Shown: in pieces, positions 1 through 8,704 of the stretch
Position numbering within the stretch: position 1 is the stretch's first letter
Layout of the letters: every line of letters starts with the position of its first letter
DNA from: an uncultured Alphaproteobacteria bacterium
GTDB taxonomy: Bacteria; Pseudomonadota; Alphaproteobacteria; Micropepsales; Micropepsaceae
Assembly: GCA_937942205.1 (NCBI GenBank)
Contig: CALDFO010000062.1
Coordinates: 1 to 28,791 of the forward strand
Reading direction: 5' to 3'
Length of the DNA: 28,791 bases
Position numbers and translations under genes: made by a program
The notes under the pieces: generated by a model
Told to the model about the DNA's origin: nothing
The model's database searches: none
What the model saw: only the letters and a program-made list of their open reading frames with translations

Positions 1-1085
1 ACGCGGTCGACAAGGCCGGCGAGGCTTATGAGCTCCTCAGCGGCGGCGCGCCTTCGTTGGGCATCCTGCTGGAATATCCCAAAGCCGAGCAGGTGCCGGA
101 CGCGGCCTTGCGCCGGTCTACTGTCGTACTGAACCCGCCCGCCGCAGCCAATGGCGCGGTACTGGGTTTCATCGGCTCGGGCAATTATGCCACGGCCGTG
201 CTGATCCCGGCGCTGAAGGCGACGGCGGCGCGGCTTAAGGTGGTGGCCTCGGGCGCCGGCGTCACCGGTTTGCATGCCGGGCGCAAGTTCGGTTTCGAAA
301 CCACCACCACCGACAGCGACAGCGTCATGGCCGATGGGGAGGTCAATGCCGTGGTGGTCGCCACCCGTCATGACAGCCACGCGCGCTTCGTCTGCCAGGC
401 GTTGGCCGCCGGCAAGCATGTCTTTGTGGAAAAGCCGCTGTGCCTGACCGAATCCGAGCTGGCCGAAATCGAAGCCGCACGCACTAAGGCCGGCAAGCTG
501 GTGATGGTAGGCTTCAACCGCCGCTTCGCGCCCCAGGTGCAGAAGATCAAGACGCTGCTGACCGCAGTCACCGGTCCCAAGGCGTTCGTGATGATAGTCA
601 ATGCTGGAGCGATTCCCGCCGATCACTGGACCCAGGACATAGAGGTCGGCGGCGGCCGCATTATCGGCGAGGCCTGCCATTTCATCGACCTGCTGCGCTT
701 CCTGGCCGGCGCGCCCATCGAAAGTTTCGATTTGCAGAAAATGGAATCGCCCAAGGCCGATACCGTCACCATCACCCTGAAGTTCGCCGACGGCTCATTG
801 GGCACGGTACATTACTTCGCCAATGGTTCGAAAGCCTTCCCCAAGGAACGGCTGGAAGTCTTCGCCGCCGGCCGAGTGCTGCGGCTGGACAATTTCCGCA
901 AGCTGGCCGGTTTTGCCTGGCCGGGTTTCTCCAAGATGAATCTGTGGAAGCAGGACAAGGGCCAGAAGGCCTGCGCCCAGGCCTTTGTCGATGCCGTCGT
1001 CAAGGGCGGCGCGGCGCCGATTCCGTTTGAGGAGATCACGGAAGTGGCGCGGGTCTGCATCCGAGCGGCCGAGGCGGCGCGGTGA
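1..1085 (+). CDS. Two-domain oxidoreductase, C-terminal Gfo/Idh/MocA part (5' end outside window)
   Basis: The frame is open from the first base of the window, so the gene begins upstream; the first complete codon is at position 3. The residues before and after position 57 (AYELLSGGAPSLGILLEYP) read as a continuous domain linker, so the TTG at 57 is not a start. About 360 residues are visible. They hold a Rossmann fold (GFIGSGNYA), the sugar-oxidoreductase motif EKPLCL, whose Lys is catalytic in the Gfo/Idh/MocA family, and the C-terminal substrate domain with GEACHFIDLLRFL. This linker is typical of proteins that fuse an N-terminal zinc-type alcohol dehydrogenase to a Gfo/Idh/MocA domain; that N-terminal part is inferred, not seen. 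The probable role is NAD(P)-dependent sugar or nucleotide-sugar oxidation in exopolysaccharide metabolism. The stop overlaps the next gene by 4 bases (GTGA), indicating translational coupling to the heparinase-like gene. Confidence 0.85.
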   Translation, partial: AVDKAGEAYELLSGGAPSLGILLEYPKAEQVPDAALRRSTVVLNPPAAANGAVLGFIGSGNYATAVLIPALKATAARLKVVASGAGVTGLHAGRKFGFETTTTDSDSVMADGEVNAVVVATRHDSHARFVCQALAAGKHVFVEKPLCLTESELAEIEAARTKAGKLVMVGFNRRFAPQVQKIKTLLTAVTGPKAFVMIVNAGAIPADHWTQDIEVGGGRIIGEACHFIDLLRFLAGAPIESFDLQKMESPKADTVTITLKFADGSLGTVHYFANGSKAFPKERLEVFAAGRVLRLDNFRKLAGFAWPGFSKMNLWKQDKGQKACAQAFVDAVVKGGAAPIPFEEITEVARVCIRAAEAAR

Positions 1086-2710
1086 CGCCTGCCACGGCGG
1101 CACGTTACTGGCATACCCTGCGCCATCTGAAGCTGGGGCAGGTGACAGGACGGTTGCGCATGCGCCTGCTACGGCCATCGCTGGATAGCCGCGCGGCGGC
1201 GTTGGCATCGCGGGCGCGCACGGGCGATTGGGTCACGCCCCCGGCGCGCCAGGCTTCGATGACAGGGCCGGATAGTTTCCGGTTCCTCAATCACGACGCC
1301 ACTGCGCCGGGCTGGAACGATCCGGCGCAGGAGAAGCTCTGGCTCTATAACCTGCATTACTTCGACGACCTGAATGCGCAGGGCGCGGCGCAGCGCGGCG
1401 ACTGGCATCGCGATCTGCTGGCGCGCTGGATAGCGCAGAATCCGCCCACCGCCGGCACTGGCTGGGAGCCCTATCCCACTTCGCTGCGGATCGTGAACTG
1501 GGTGAAGTGGGCGCTGGCCGGCAACCTGATGCCGACGACAGTGCAGGCCAGCCTGGCCTTGCAGGCGCGCTGGCTGATGCAGCGGCTAGAATGGCACCTG
1601 CTGGGCAATCATCTCTTCGCCAATGCCAAGGCGCTGGTGCTGGCGGGCTTGTTCCTTGAAGGTGCGGAAGCGAAGACCTGGTTGGCAAAGGGGTTGGCCA
1701 TCGTCGCGCGGCAGCTGCCGGAACAAGTGCTGTCCGATGGCGGCAATTTCGAGCGCAGCCCAATGTACCATGCCATCTTCCTGGAAGATGTGCTGGACCT
1801 GATCAACGCGGCGCAGGCCTTTGGCCAGGTGCCGGCCGCCACCGTGCACGGCTGGCGGGAGACCGCGATCCGCATGCTGGATTTTATGGCTGGGCTGACC
1901 CACCCCGATGGCGGGATAGCGCTGTTCAACGACGCCGCCTTTGGCATCGCGCCGACGCCACACGACTTGGCGGACTATGCCGCGCGGCTGGGGATCGTCG
2001 CGCCGTGCGGCTCTGACCGCCTGCGGCATTGGTCCGACAGCGGTTATATCCGCCTCGAAAATGACGCGGCGGTGGCGCTGCTGGATGTAGCGCCGGTGGG
2101 CCCCGACTATCTACCGGGCCACGCCCATGCCGACACGCTGTCGTTCGAGCTGTCGCTGCGCGGCCGCCGGGTTATCGTCAATGGCGGCACCTCGCGCTAT
2201 GGCGCCGATGCCGAGCGTCAGCGTGAACGCGCCACCGCCTGGCACAGCACGGTGGAAGTGGCGGGCGCGGATTCGTCGGAAGTGTGGGGCGGGTTTCGCG
2301 TGGCGCGCCGGGCGTATCCCTTCGACCTGAAAAAACATAGTGAAAACAATATCTTGGAAGTGGATTGCAGTCATGACGGTTATTGCCGGTTGCCGGGCCG
2401 CCCTGTCCATCGCCGCGTCTGGCGGCTGTCACCGGGCAGCTTGACGGTCCGCGACCATGTCAGCGGCGGTGCGCCGGCGCTGGCGCGTTTCATCCTGCAC
2501 CCCGGCCTGGCGTTGCATGCCGATGGCGCCGTGTGGCGCATTCTAGACGGTGATGCCTTGGTCGCAACAGCGACCGTGACGCAAGGGCAAGGGAACGTCC
2601 GCGATGCGCAGTACGCACCGGAATTCGGCCAGCGCTTTGCCACCCGATGCCTGGCGGTCGCGCTGACGAAGGGGCAATCCGCGGTGACGTTCGACTGGAG
2701 CATGGCATGA
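1082..2710 (+). CDS. Heparinase II/III family protein
   Basis: The 542-residue product starts at a GTG that overlaps the previous stop. The N-terminal half is an alpha-helical toroid-like region with landmarks LYNLHYFDDLN, WEPYPTSLRIVNWVKWA and LGNHLFANAKAL. The C-terminal half carries the heparinase II/III signature GHAHADTLSFELSL at about residue 346, followed by NGGTSRYG. No clear signal peptide is visible, so it probably acts in the cytoplasm or leaves by a non-Sec route. The family cleaves uronic-acid-containing polysaccharides by beta-elimination. Members next to two-domain oxidoreductases occur in exopolysaccharide synthesis loci, where a processing or precursor role is more likely than catabolism; that role is inferred. 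Length and motifs look intact. Confidence 0.85.
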   Translation: MTPATAARYWHTLRHLKLGQVTGRLRMRLLRPSLDSRAAALASRARTGDWVTPPARQASMTGPDSFRFLNHDATAPGWNDPAQEKLWLYNLHYFDDLNAQGAAQRGDWHRDLLARWIAQNPPTAGTGWEPYPTSLRIVNWVKWALAGNLMPTTVQASLALQARWLMQRLEWHLLGNHLFANAKALVLAGLFLEGAEAKTWLAKGLAIVARQLPEQVLSDGGNFERSPMYHAIFLEDVLDLINAAQAFGQVPAATVHGWRETAIRMLDFMAGLTHPDGGIALFNDAAFGIAPTPHDLADYAARLGIVAPCGSDRLRHWSDSGYIRLENDAAVALLDVAPVGPDYLPGHAHADTLSFELSLRGRRVIVNGGTSRYGADAERQRERATAWHSTVEVAGADSSEVWGGFRVARRAYPFDLKKHSENNILEVDCSHDGYCRLPGRPVHRRVWRLSPGSLTVRDHVSGGAPALARFILHPGLALHADGAVWRILDGDALVATATVTQGQGNVRDAQYAPEFGQRFATRCLAVALTKGQSAVTFDWSMA

Positions 2711-2872
2711 AACTGCTGGCGGTGGGCGGCAGCCGCCGCGTCACGCATGCCTTATAGTGACAATCTTGTGAAGACACAGGACAGGCTGCCGATTTTCCCG
2801 GCGCGTCCCTGCCGCCGCGCTTATACCTGCTGGCACCTGCTGGATATTTTTGCCGCCAAGGAAAGCTGAGTC
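2711..2872. other. Intergenic gap between the heparinase-like and capD-like genes
   Basis: There is no convincing gene in this 162-base gap. An ATG overlapping the heparinase stop opens a 16-codon frame (2707-2757) that resembles nothing known to me. A TATAGT hexamer at 2753-2758 is a 5/6 match to a -10 box but has no good -35 partner. A short tandem duplication of CCTGCTGG lies near 2826-2843. AAGGA near 2859 is the likely ribosome binding site of the downstream gene. Confidence 0.4.
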
Positions 2873-4072
2873 ATGAACATCAATGCGATAATCGGCCGTG
2901 ATCGGGAATTGTTTTCCCATGATGTCGCCGCCAACGAGAAGGACCTGTCGGCAGCCATCGCCGGCAGCCGGGTGCTGGTGTTCGGCGGCGCCGGATCGAT
3001 CGGCAAGGAAGTAACGGCGCAGATCTTCCGCCGCCGCCCCGCCGCCCTGCATGTCGTCGACATCAGCGAGAACAACTTGGTGGAGCTCGTGCGCGATCTA
3101 CGCAGCTCGCTAGGCTATATCGAGGGTGAAACCCGGTTCCTGCCGCTGGATTTTGGCGGCCTTGAGACCGAGGCCTTCGTTGCCTCGCAGAAGCCCTATG
3201 ACTATGTGCTGAATATCGCCGCCATGAAGCATGTGCGTTCGGAGAAGGACGAATTCTCGCTGATGCGCATGGTCAAGACCAACATCCTGGATACCAGAAA
3301 GACCCTGGGCCAGGCCATCGCCAGCGGCGCGAAGAAATACTTCGCCGTCTCCACCGACAAGGCCAAGAACCCCGCCAACCTGATGGGCGCCACCAAGCGC
3401 ATTATGGAGGACGTGATCTTCGGCGAAGCTGAAGGCACGAAAACCGCCGTCTCCACCGCGCGCTTCGCGAATGTCGCCTTTTCCGATGGCAGCCTGCTGC
3501 ATGGCTTCCGTCAGCGTCTGTTGGCGCGCCAGCCGATCGCGGCGCCGCGCGACATCCGCCGCTATTTTGTCACCGGGCCGGAATCGGGGATGCTGTGCCT
3601 GTCGTCGCTGGTGCTGGGCGCGCATCGCGAAATCTTCTTTCCCAACCTGGACGCGGGGCTCGACCTGCTGACCTTCTCCGACATCGCGGTGCGCTTCCTG
3701 CGTGCCAACAATTACGAGCCGGTGGAAGTGAATAGCGAGGAAGAAGCGCGCGGCCGCGCCGGCGAACTGATCGAGCAGGGCAAATGGCCTTGCTATTTCT
3801 TCAATTCCGACACGCCGGGCGAGAAGCCGTTCGAGGAATTCTATTCCGGCGACGACAATGTGACCTTCGAGCGTTTCCGCGACATGGGCGTGATCTCCGC
3901 CGCCAAGGTTTCCGCCGAGATCGAAAGACTTTACAGGGCCTTCCTCTGCCGCACCGATGCGATGCGCCAGGCTGGGCGATGGAGCAAGGCTGACTTGGCA
4001 AGCGCCATCACCACAGCCTGTCCCGATCTGCATCATGTCGAAGGCAAGGGCTCGCTGGACGGGAAGATGTGA
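2873..4072 (+). CDS. CapD/FlaA1-like nucleotide-sugar 4,6-dehydratase or epimerase
   Basis: This 399-residue extended short-chain dehydrogenase belongs to the Polysacc_synt_2 (CapD/FlaA1/PseB) type. The NAD(P)-binding GGAGSIG motif is at residues 38-44, followed by VVDISENNLVELVRDL. AAMKHV and the active-site segment STDKAKNPANLMGATKR follow, with D162, K163 and M171-x3-K175. Met in place of the usual catalytic Tyr is seen in several UDP-GlcNAc 4,6-dehydratases, so it is not a defect. The enzyme probably converts a UDP-HexNAc to a 4-keto-6-deoxy intermediate in the cytosol. It is shorter than membrane-bound CapD/WbpM and lacks their transmembrane N-terminus. An AAGGA ribosome binding site precedes the ATG. 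Exact substrate and product are not decidable here; a 3- or 5-epimerase of the same family is the alternative. Confidence 0.8.
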   Translation: MNINAIIGRDRELFSHDVAANEKDLSAAIAGSRVLVFGGAGSIGKEVTAQIFRRRPAALHVVDISENNLVELVRDLRSSLGYIEGETRFLPLDFGGLETEAFVASQKPYDYVLNIAAMKHVRSEKDEFSLMRMVKTNILDTRKTLGQAIASGAKKYFAVSTDKAKNPANLMGATKRIMEDVIFGEAEGTKTAVSTARFANVAFSDGSLLHGFRQRLLARQPIAAPRDIRRYFVTGPESGMLCLSSLVLGAHREIFFPNLDAGLDLLTFSDIAVRFLRANNYEPVEVNSEEEARGRAGELIEQGKWPCYFFNSDTPGEKPFEEFYSGDDNVTFERFRDMGVISAAKVSAEIERLYRAFLCRTDAMRQAGRWSKADLASAITTACPDLHHVEGKGSLDGKM

Positions 4073-4344
4073 CTATGAAACGTTTAACTGCCCTGACATA
4101 TCGGGCGGCGACATCAGCGTGATCGGCTATTGCCCCTTTGAAGGGAAATTGTCAGGAACGAAAAGGAAGCTTCATTAGGTGCGCTGTGCGGTCTTGGATC
4201 GAACGTCTCTCGACGGCGCTTTGGCTGCGCTCTCCCAGCGAACGTGAAGATTTTCTGTTTAAACCAAGCCAAAATCATGTACAAGCGCGTCTCGCGGTAC
4301 AGCTTTTCCATGCAACCCAAATCTTCCCATAGCAGGCTTCCACC
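4073..4344. other. AT-richer intergenic region upstream of wecB
   Basis: This 272-base gap is visibly lower in G+C than the flanking genes. Short open frames exist (for example 4138-4332 on the plus strand), but none has a convincing ribosome binding site or a recognisable product. A TTGTCA at 4149-4154 could be a -35 element, but the hexamer 17-18 bases downstream is a poor -10 match. The region most likely holds the promoter and regulatory sites of wecB and the genes behind it. Confidence 0.4.
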
Positions 4345-5490
4345 ATGACCTCTCGCCGAAAGATCATGATGGTGTTCGGCACAAGGCCGGAAGCGATCAA
4401 AATGGCGCCGCTGTATCATGCGTTGGCAGCCCGGCCTGACGCCTTCGAAACCGTGCTGTGCGTGACAGCCCAGCATCGGGAAATGCTGGACCAGGTGCTA
4501 CAGGTGTTCGACATCCGTCCCGACATTGACCTCAACCTAATGAGGCCCGGCCAGGATTTATTTGATATCACGGCGGGGGTTCTGTTGGGGATGCGCGGCG
4601 TGTTGCGCGAGCACCGGCCGGATGCGCTGCTTGTGCATGGCGACACCACCACGACACTCGCTGCTTCGATCGCTAGCTTCTACCAGGGTGTGCATGTCGG
4701 CCATGTCGAGGCGGGCTTGCGTACCCACGATCTGCAGGCTCCGTTTCCGGAGGAGTTCAACCGCAACGTTTCTTCGAAAGTTTCGCGCTGGCATTTTGCC
4801 CCCACCGATCTCAATCGCCGCAACCTGCTGGCGGAAAATGTCAGTGATGCGGCGATCACCGTCACAGGCAATACCGTTATTGATGCGTTGTTCTGGATGC
4901 TGACGCGCATCGAAAAGGACGCGGTACGCCGCGCCGCCTTGGTGACGCAGCTGTCGCGGTTGCTGCCGTTCGACTGGCAGCAGAGTCGCTTCGTCTTGAT
5001 CACGGGCCACCGGCGTGAAAATTTCGGCCATGGCTTCACCGAGATTTGCGAGGCCCTGCGAGACCTGGCGAAGCGCCATCCCGATGTGCACTTCGTCTAT
5101 CCGGTGCACCTCAATCCCAATGTGCAGCAGCCGGTGAATGCGATCTTGGGCGGGGTATGTAACGTGCATCTACTGGCGCCGTTGGATTACGAACCGTTCA
5201 TCTTCCTGCTGAAACATTGCCACATTGTGCTGACCGACAGCGGCGGCATCCAGGAAGAGGCGCCCAGCCTCGGCAAGCCGGTGCTGGTGATGCGGGATGT
5301 CACCGAGCGGCCAGAAGCGATAGGTGCCGGCACTGTCAAGCTGGTGGGCCCGCATCGCGATCGCATCGTAGCGGAGGTTTCGCAGCTGCTTGACGATGCC
5401 CAGATCTATATCGCGATGTCGAAGGCGCATAATCCTTATGGCGACGGCAATGCCTGCCAACGCATTCTGGACGTGCTGTCGCGGATCTGA
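4345..5490 (+). CDS. wecB: UDP-N-acetylglucosamine 2-epimerase (non-hydrolysing)
   Basis: The 381-residue cytosolic enzyme interconverts UDP-GlcNAc and UDP-ManNAc. Family landmarks appear in order: GTRPEAIKMAPL at the N-terminus, HGDTTTTLAAS, GHVEAGLRT, PEEFNR, TGNTVIDAL, ITGHRRENFG, and the UDP-binding segment DSGGIQEEAPSLGKPVLVMR followed by TERPE. The length is typical and nothing is missing. The ATG at 4345 gives the canonical start just before IMMVFGTRPEA, although only a weak AGG lies upstream. The acyltransferase gene begins 14 bases after its stop and wecC follows that, so the three are likely co-transcribed. With WecC it forms the two-step route to UDP-ManNAcA. Confidence 0.95.
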   Translation: MTSRRKIMMVFGTRPEAIKMAPLYHALAARPDAFETVLCVTAQHREMLDQVLQVFDIRPDIDLNLMRPGQDLFDITAGVLLGMRGVLREHRPDALLVHGDTTTTLAASIASFYQGVHVGHVEAGLRTHDLQAPFPEEFNRNVSSKVSRWHFAPTDLNRRNLLAENVSDAAITVTGNTVIDALFWMLTRIEKDAVRRAALVTQLSRLLPFDWQQSRFVLITGHRRENFGHGFTEICEALRDLAKRHPDVHFVYPVHLNPNVQQPVNAILGGVCNVHLLAPLDYEPFIFLLKHCHIVLTDSGGIQEEAPSLGKPVLVMRDVTERPEAIGAGTVKLVGPHRDRIVAEVSQLLDDAQIYIAMSKAHNPYGDGNACQRILDVLSRI

Positions 5491-5504
5491 AGGCAAGAGG
5501 CGTC

Positions 5505-7385
5505 ATGCAATACCGCCGCGAGATCGATGGCCTGCGCGCGCTGGCCGTTTTGCCGGTTATCTTTTTCCACGCCGGATTCGCCCTGTTCAGCGGCGGTTAT
5601 GTCGGCGTCGATGTATTCTTCGTCATCAGCGGCTACCTGATCACCTCCATCATAGTGGAGGAGCGTAGACAGGCGCGCTTCTCGCTGGTCCGGTTTTACG
5701 AGCGCCGGGCGCGGCGCATCCTGCCGGCGCTGTTTCTGGTAGTGGCCTGTTGCCTGCCGTTCGCCTGGGCCTGGATGATGCCGTACCAGTTGTCGGATTT
5801 CTCCGACAGCGTCGCGGCCGTCGGTCTGTTTTCCTCCAATATCGTGTTCTGGCGCGAGATCGGCTATTTCGGGGCCGCGGCCGCGTTGAAGCCGCTGCTG
5901 CATACCTGGAGCCTGGGTATCGAGGAGCAGTATTATGTGCTGTTTCCGCTCTTTGTCCTGTTGATGTGGCGGCTGGGAAAGCGCTGGCTTCTGCTGTCGT
6001 TCCTAGTGCTGGGCGCGTTGAGCCTGTTGCTGTCGGAATGGATGTGGCGGCATTACGTCGGCGCCAATTTCTTCCTGTTACCCACGCGCGGATGGGAGCT
6101 GCTGGTCGGCTCGCTGATCGCGGTATGGAAATTCGATCGCGACGACGCGCACCATCCGGTCCTTCACCACGGCGGATCGCTGCTGGGCCTGGCCTTGATC
6201 CTGTACGCCGTCTTCGCCTTCACGCCCGACACGCCCACCCCCAGTGTTTACCTCCTGGTGCCGACGGTGGGCGCAGCGCTCATCATCGTCTTCGCTACCC
6301 CCATGACTTGGGTCGGCGCGGTGCTGGGGTTCGCACCCTTTGTCGGGATTGGTCTGGTCAGCTACAGCGCCTATCTCTGGCACCAGCCGCTATTCGCCTT
6401 CGCGCGCCTCAAGATCGGCGGTGAACCGGGCATCGCGCTGATCGCGGGATTGATCGCGGCCACCTTTTTGCTGGCCTACCTGTCCTGGCGCTTTGTGGAG
6501 CGGCCGTTCCGCGACCGGGGCCGGGTGACGCGGGCGCGCATTTTTACGCTGGCGCTCCTCGGCTCGGCGGTGATGATCGCACTGGGGCTGTTTGGCCGGA
6601 TGGACCATGGCCATCTTTCGCGCTTCCCGCAAAACGATCGCAACCTGATCTCCTTCAATCCGCAAAGTATGGGGCGCTATGTCGGCGACCGCTTCGACAA
6701 GCTTCGCCTGGTGCCTTTCGCGCCGGGCGCTCGAGTAAAGATTTTCCTGGTTGGCGACAGCTTCGCCCAGGACTTCGTCAACGCCTATGCGGAGAACGGC
6801 TACCTCCGCGGCGCGAGCGTGTCCACCTTTCACATCGCGTCGCAATGTGGTGCGCTGATCTCCAAGGAGAACTTTGCCCGCTACGTCAAGCCCAGCGACG
6901 CGCCGGCCTGCATCCGCGGGGGAGGGCGATTCGAAAATCCCGTCGTGCAGTCGCGCATTCGCCAGGCCGATGTCGTGCTGATGGTGAGCAAGTGGTCTGA
7001 CTGGCAGGCGCACTACCTGCCCGACACGCTTCAAGGCCTCAAGGCCCTTGGCGCTCGGCGCGTCATCATCGTTGGCCGCAAGAGCTTCGGCGACATCACG
7101 CCGCTGCGCTATGTGGGCATGCCGCCTGATGCCAAGCATCGGATACGAAACCAGGTCGATCCCGAGCAGAAGGCCACAAACCTGGAAATGCGCCGGACAC
7201 TGCCGTCCGACGTTTTCGTGGATTCCCAGAAGCTTCTGTGCGGCGATGACGAAAACAGTTGCCCGGTGTTCACGCCGGACCTGCAACTGGTTTCCTTCGA
7301 TGGCAATCACCTGACACCCTGGGGCGCGGCCTGGGCGGGCAAGCTGCTTTTCCAGGACAAGCGGCTTGCATCCCTAAACCAATAA
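5505..7385 (+). CDS. OafA/YrhL-type membrane O-acyltransferase with C-terminal SGNH domain
   Basis: The 626-residue protein starts at an ATG preceded by AAGAGG. The N-terminal part (to about residue 370) is an acyltransferase-3 membrane domain: YRREIDGLRALAVLPVIFFH opens it, then GGYVGVDVFFVISGYLI and FYERRARRILPALF, followed by about ten hydrophobic helices, ending near RFVERPFRDR. The C-terminal periplasmic part is SGNH-like, with GDS at residues 417-419 and the Asp-x-x-His block at D599/H602 (FDGNHLT). This architecture transfers acetyl groups across the membrane to O-antigen or exopolysaccharide hydroxyls. Its place between wecB and wecC suggests that the ManNAc(A)-containing polymer is O-acetylated; that substrate is inference. 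All key residues look intact. Confidence 0.92.
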   Translation: MQYRREIDGLRALAVLPVIFFHAGFALFSGGYVGVDVFFVISGYLITSIIVEERRQARFSLVRFYERRARRILPALFLVVACCLPFAWAWMMPYQLSDFSDSVAAVGLFSSNIVFWREIGYFGAAAALKPLLHTWSLGIEEQYYVLFPLFVLLMWRLGKRWLLLSFLVLGALSLLLSEWMWRHYVGANFFLLPTRGWELLVGSLIAVWKFDRDDAHHPVLHHGGSLLGLALILYAVFAFTPDTPTPSVYLLVPTVGAALIIVFATPMTWVGAVLGFAPFVGIGLVSYSAYLWHQPLFAFARLKIGGEPGIALIAGLIAATFLLAYLSWRFVERPFRDRGRVTRARIFTLALLGSAVMIALGLFGRMDHGHLSRFPQNDRNLISFNPQSMGRYVGDRFDKLRLVPFAPGARVKIFLVGDSFAQDFVNAYAENGYLRGASVSTFHIASQCGALISKENFARYVKPSDAPACIRGGGRFENPVVQSRIRQADVVLMVSKWSDWQAHYLPDTLQGLKALGARRVIIVGRKSFGDITPLRYVGMPPDAKHRIRNQVDPEQKATNLEMRRTLPSDVFVDSQKLLCGDDENSCPVFTPDLQLVSFDGNHLTPWGAAWAGKLLFQDKRLASLNQ

Positions 7386-7421
7386 AGGGATAAGGCGCTC
7401 CCGCCGAATTTGGAGATGTCG

Positions 7422-8639
7422 ATGCAGCCGAAAAAGGTTTGTGTTGTGGGCCTCGGCTATATCGGGTTGCCCACGGCCGCGCTTCTGGCCAGTACCCACT
7501 ACCAGGTGGCAGGCACCGATTTGAACATGCATGTCGTCGACACCATCAATCGCGGCGAAATCCATATCGTAGAGCCGGACCTGGATGCCTATGTCCGCTC
7601 GACGGTGACGGCAGGCAGGCTCAGGGCGTTCGGCAAACCGCAGGCCGCCGACATCTACATGATCTGCGTGCCCACGCCCTTCCGTGATGGAGAGGGTATT
7701 CCCCAGCCGAACATCGATTATGTGCTGGCGGCGGCGCGCAGTGTGGCGCCGCTGATCAAGCCCGGCGACCTCGTCATCCTGGAATCCACCTCTCCGGTAG
7801 GTACCACCCGCCAGATGGGCGAAACCTTGCGCGAAGCCGGCGTCGATCTGACCAACGTTCACCTTGCCTACTGCCCTGAGCGCGTTCTGCCGGGCAAAAT
7901 CATGACCGAACTGGTGGAGAATGACCGCGTGGTCGGCGGCTTGACGCCCGAGGCAACCGCCGCAGTGGCCGCCTTCTATCGCACTTTCGTGCGTGGTGCG
8001 GTATTGGAGACCGATGCTCCCACGGCGGAGATGTGCAAGCTGACTGAGAACAGCTACCGGGACGTCAACATTGCCTTTGCCAATGAATTATCGCTGCTGT
8101 GCAACAGCGCCGGCATCGACGTATGGAAGCTGATCGCTCTCGCCAACAGGCATCCACGGGTCAACATCTTGCAGCCCGGCACGGGCGTGGGCGGCCACTG
8201 CATTGCGGTCGATCCCTGGTTTATCGTCGCCCGCGATCCCGAAAATGCGCGCGTCATTCGCACGGCCCGCGAGGTCAACGACCACAAGACGGATTGGGTA
8301 ATCGCCCAAATCGAAAAATCCGCCGCCGCCGCCGCTGTCTCTGGCCGCAAGCCGCGCATCGCCTGCCTGGGACTCGCCTTCAAGCCCGATATTGATGATC
8401 TGCGCGAGTCGCCGGCCGTGCGCGTCGCCGCCAGCTTGGTGGATGCGGGCCATGACGTGATTGCGGTGGAACCCAACATCGATAGCCATGACCGCTTTGT
8501 ACTGGTAGGGGTGGAGGAGGCGTTGGCCCTCGCCGACGTTATCGTCGTGCTGGTCAAGCATCGCGAATTCGTCGCGCTGGCGCAGGCGGGGCGGCTGGCC
8601 GGCTCATCCATATTGGATTTCTGTGGTGTGAGCCACTGA
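7422..8639 (+). CDS. wecC: UDP-N-acetyl-D-mannosamine dehydrogenase
   Basis: The 405-residue enzyme oxidises UDP-ManNAc twice with NAD+ to UDP-ManNAcA. The N-terminal Rossmann motif is VCVVGLGYIGLPTA. ESTSPVGTT, AYCPERVLPG and the catalytic segment GTGVGGHCIAVDPWF follow, placing the nucleophilic cysteine at residue 260. The C-terminal UDP-binding domain contains GLAFKPDIDDLRESP. I chose the ATG at 7422 because GGAG at 7412-7415 sits six bases before it; the in-frame TTG at 7410 and ATG at 7416 overlap or adjoin that site. The pairing with wecB makes ManNAc rather than another hexose the likely substrate. A UDP-glucose dehydrogenase is less likely because the motifs are of the WecC subgroup. 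Confidence 0.93.
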   Translation: MQPKKVCVVGLGYIGLPTAALLASTHYQVAGTDLNMHVVDTINRGEIHIVEPDLDAYVRSTVTAGRLRAFGKPQAADIYMICVPTPFRDGEGIPQPNIDYVLAAARSVAPLIKPGDLVILESTSPVGTTRQMGETLREAGVDLTNVHLAYCPERVLPGKIMTELVENDRVVGGLTPEATAAVAAFYRTFVRGAVLETDAPTAEMCKLTENSYRDVNIAFANELSLLCNSAGIDVWKLIALANRHPRVNILQPGTGVGGHCIAVDPWFIVARDPENARVIRTAREVNDHKTDWVIAQIEKSAAAAAVSGRKPRIACLGLAFKPDIDDLRESPAVRVAASLVDAGHDVIAVEPNIDSHDRFVLVGVEEALALADVIVVLVKHREFVALAQAGRLAGSSILDFCGVSH

Positions 8640-8646
8640 GGTCAGG

Positions 8647-8676
8647 TTGCCTGGACCAAATCCGCGATGGTATACT
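8647..8676 (+). promoter_or_regulatory. Predicted sigma-70 promoter of the wzz-like gene
   Basis: TTGCCT (8647-8652) and TATACT (8671-8676) are separated by 18 bases. Both match the vegetative consensus well, and the start codon of the chain-length gene lies 29 bases after the -10 box. It would allow expression of the Wzz-like gene independently of wecC read-through. Confidence 0.55.
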
Positions 8677-8704
8677 GCGGGCGGCTACTTAAAGAATAGA
8701 AGAC

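Noticed and set aside
57..59. TTG at 57 as the start of the first gene
   Set aside because: The frame is open to the window edge, and residues on both sides fit one continuous linker of the two-domain oxidoreductase family.
4138..4332. A 64-codon plus-strand frame before wecB
   Set aside because: No ribosome binding site, no recognisable family, and codon use unlike its neighbours.
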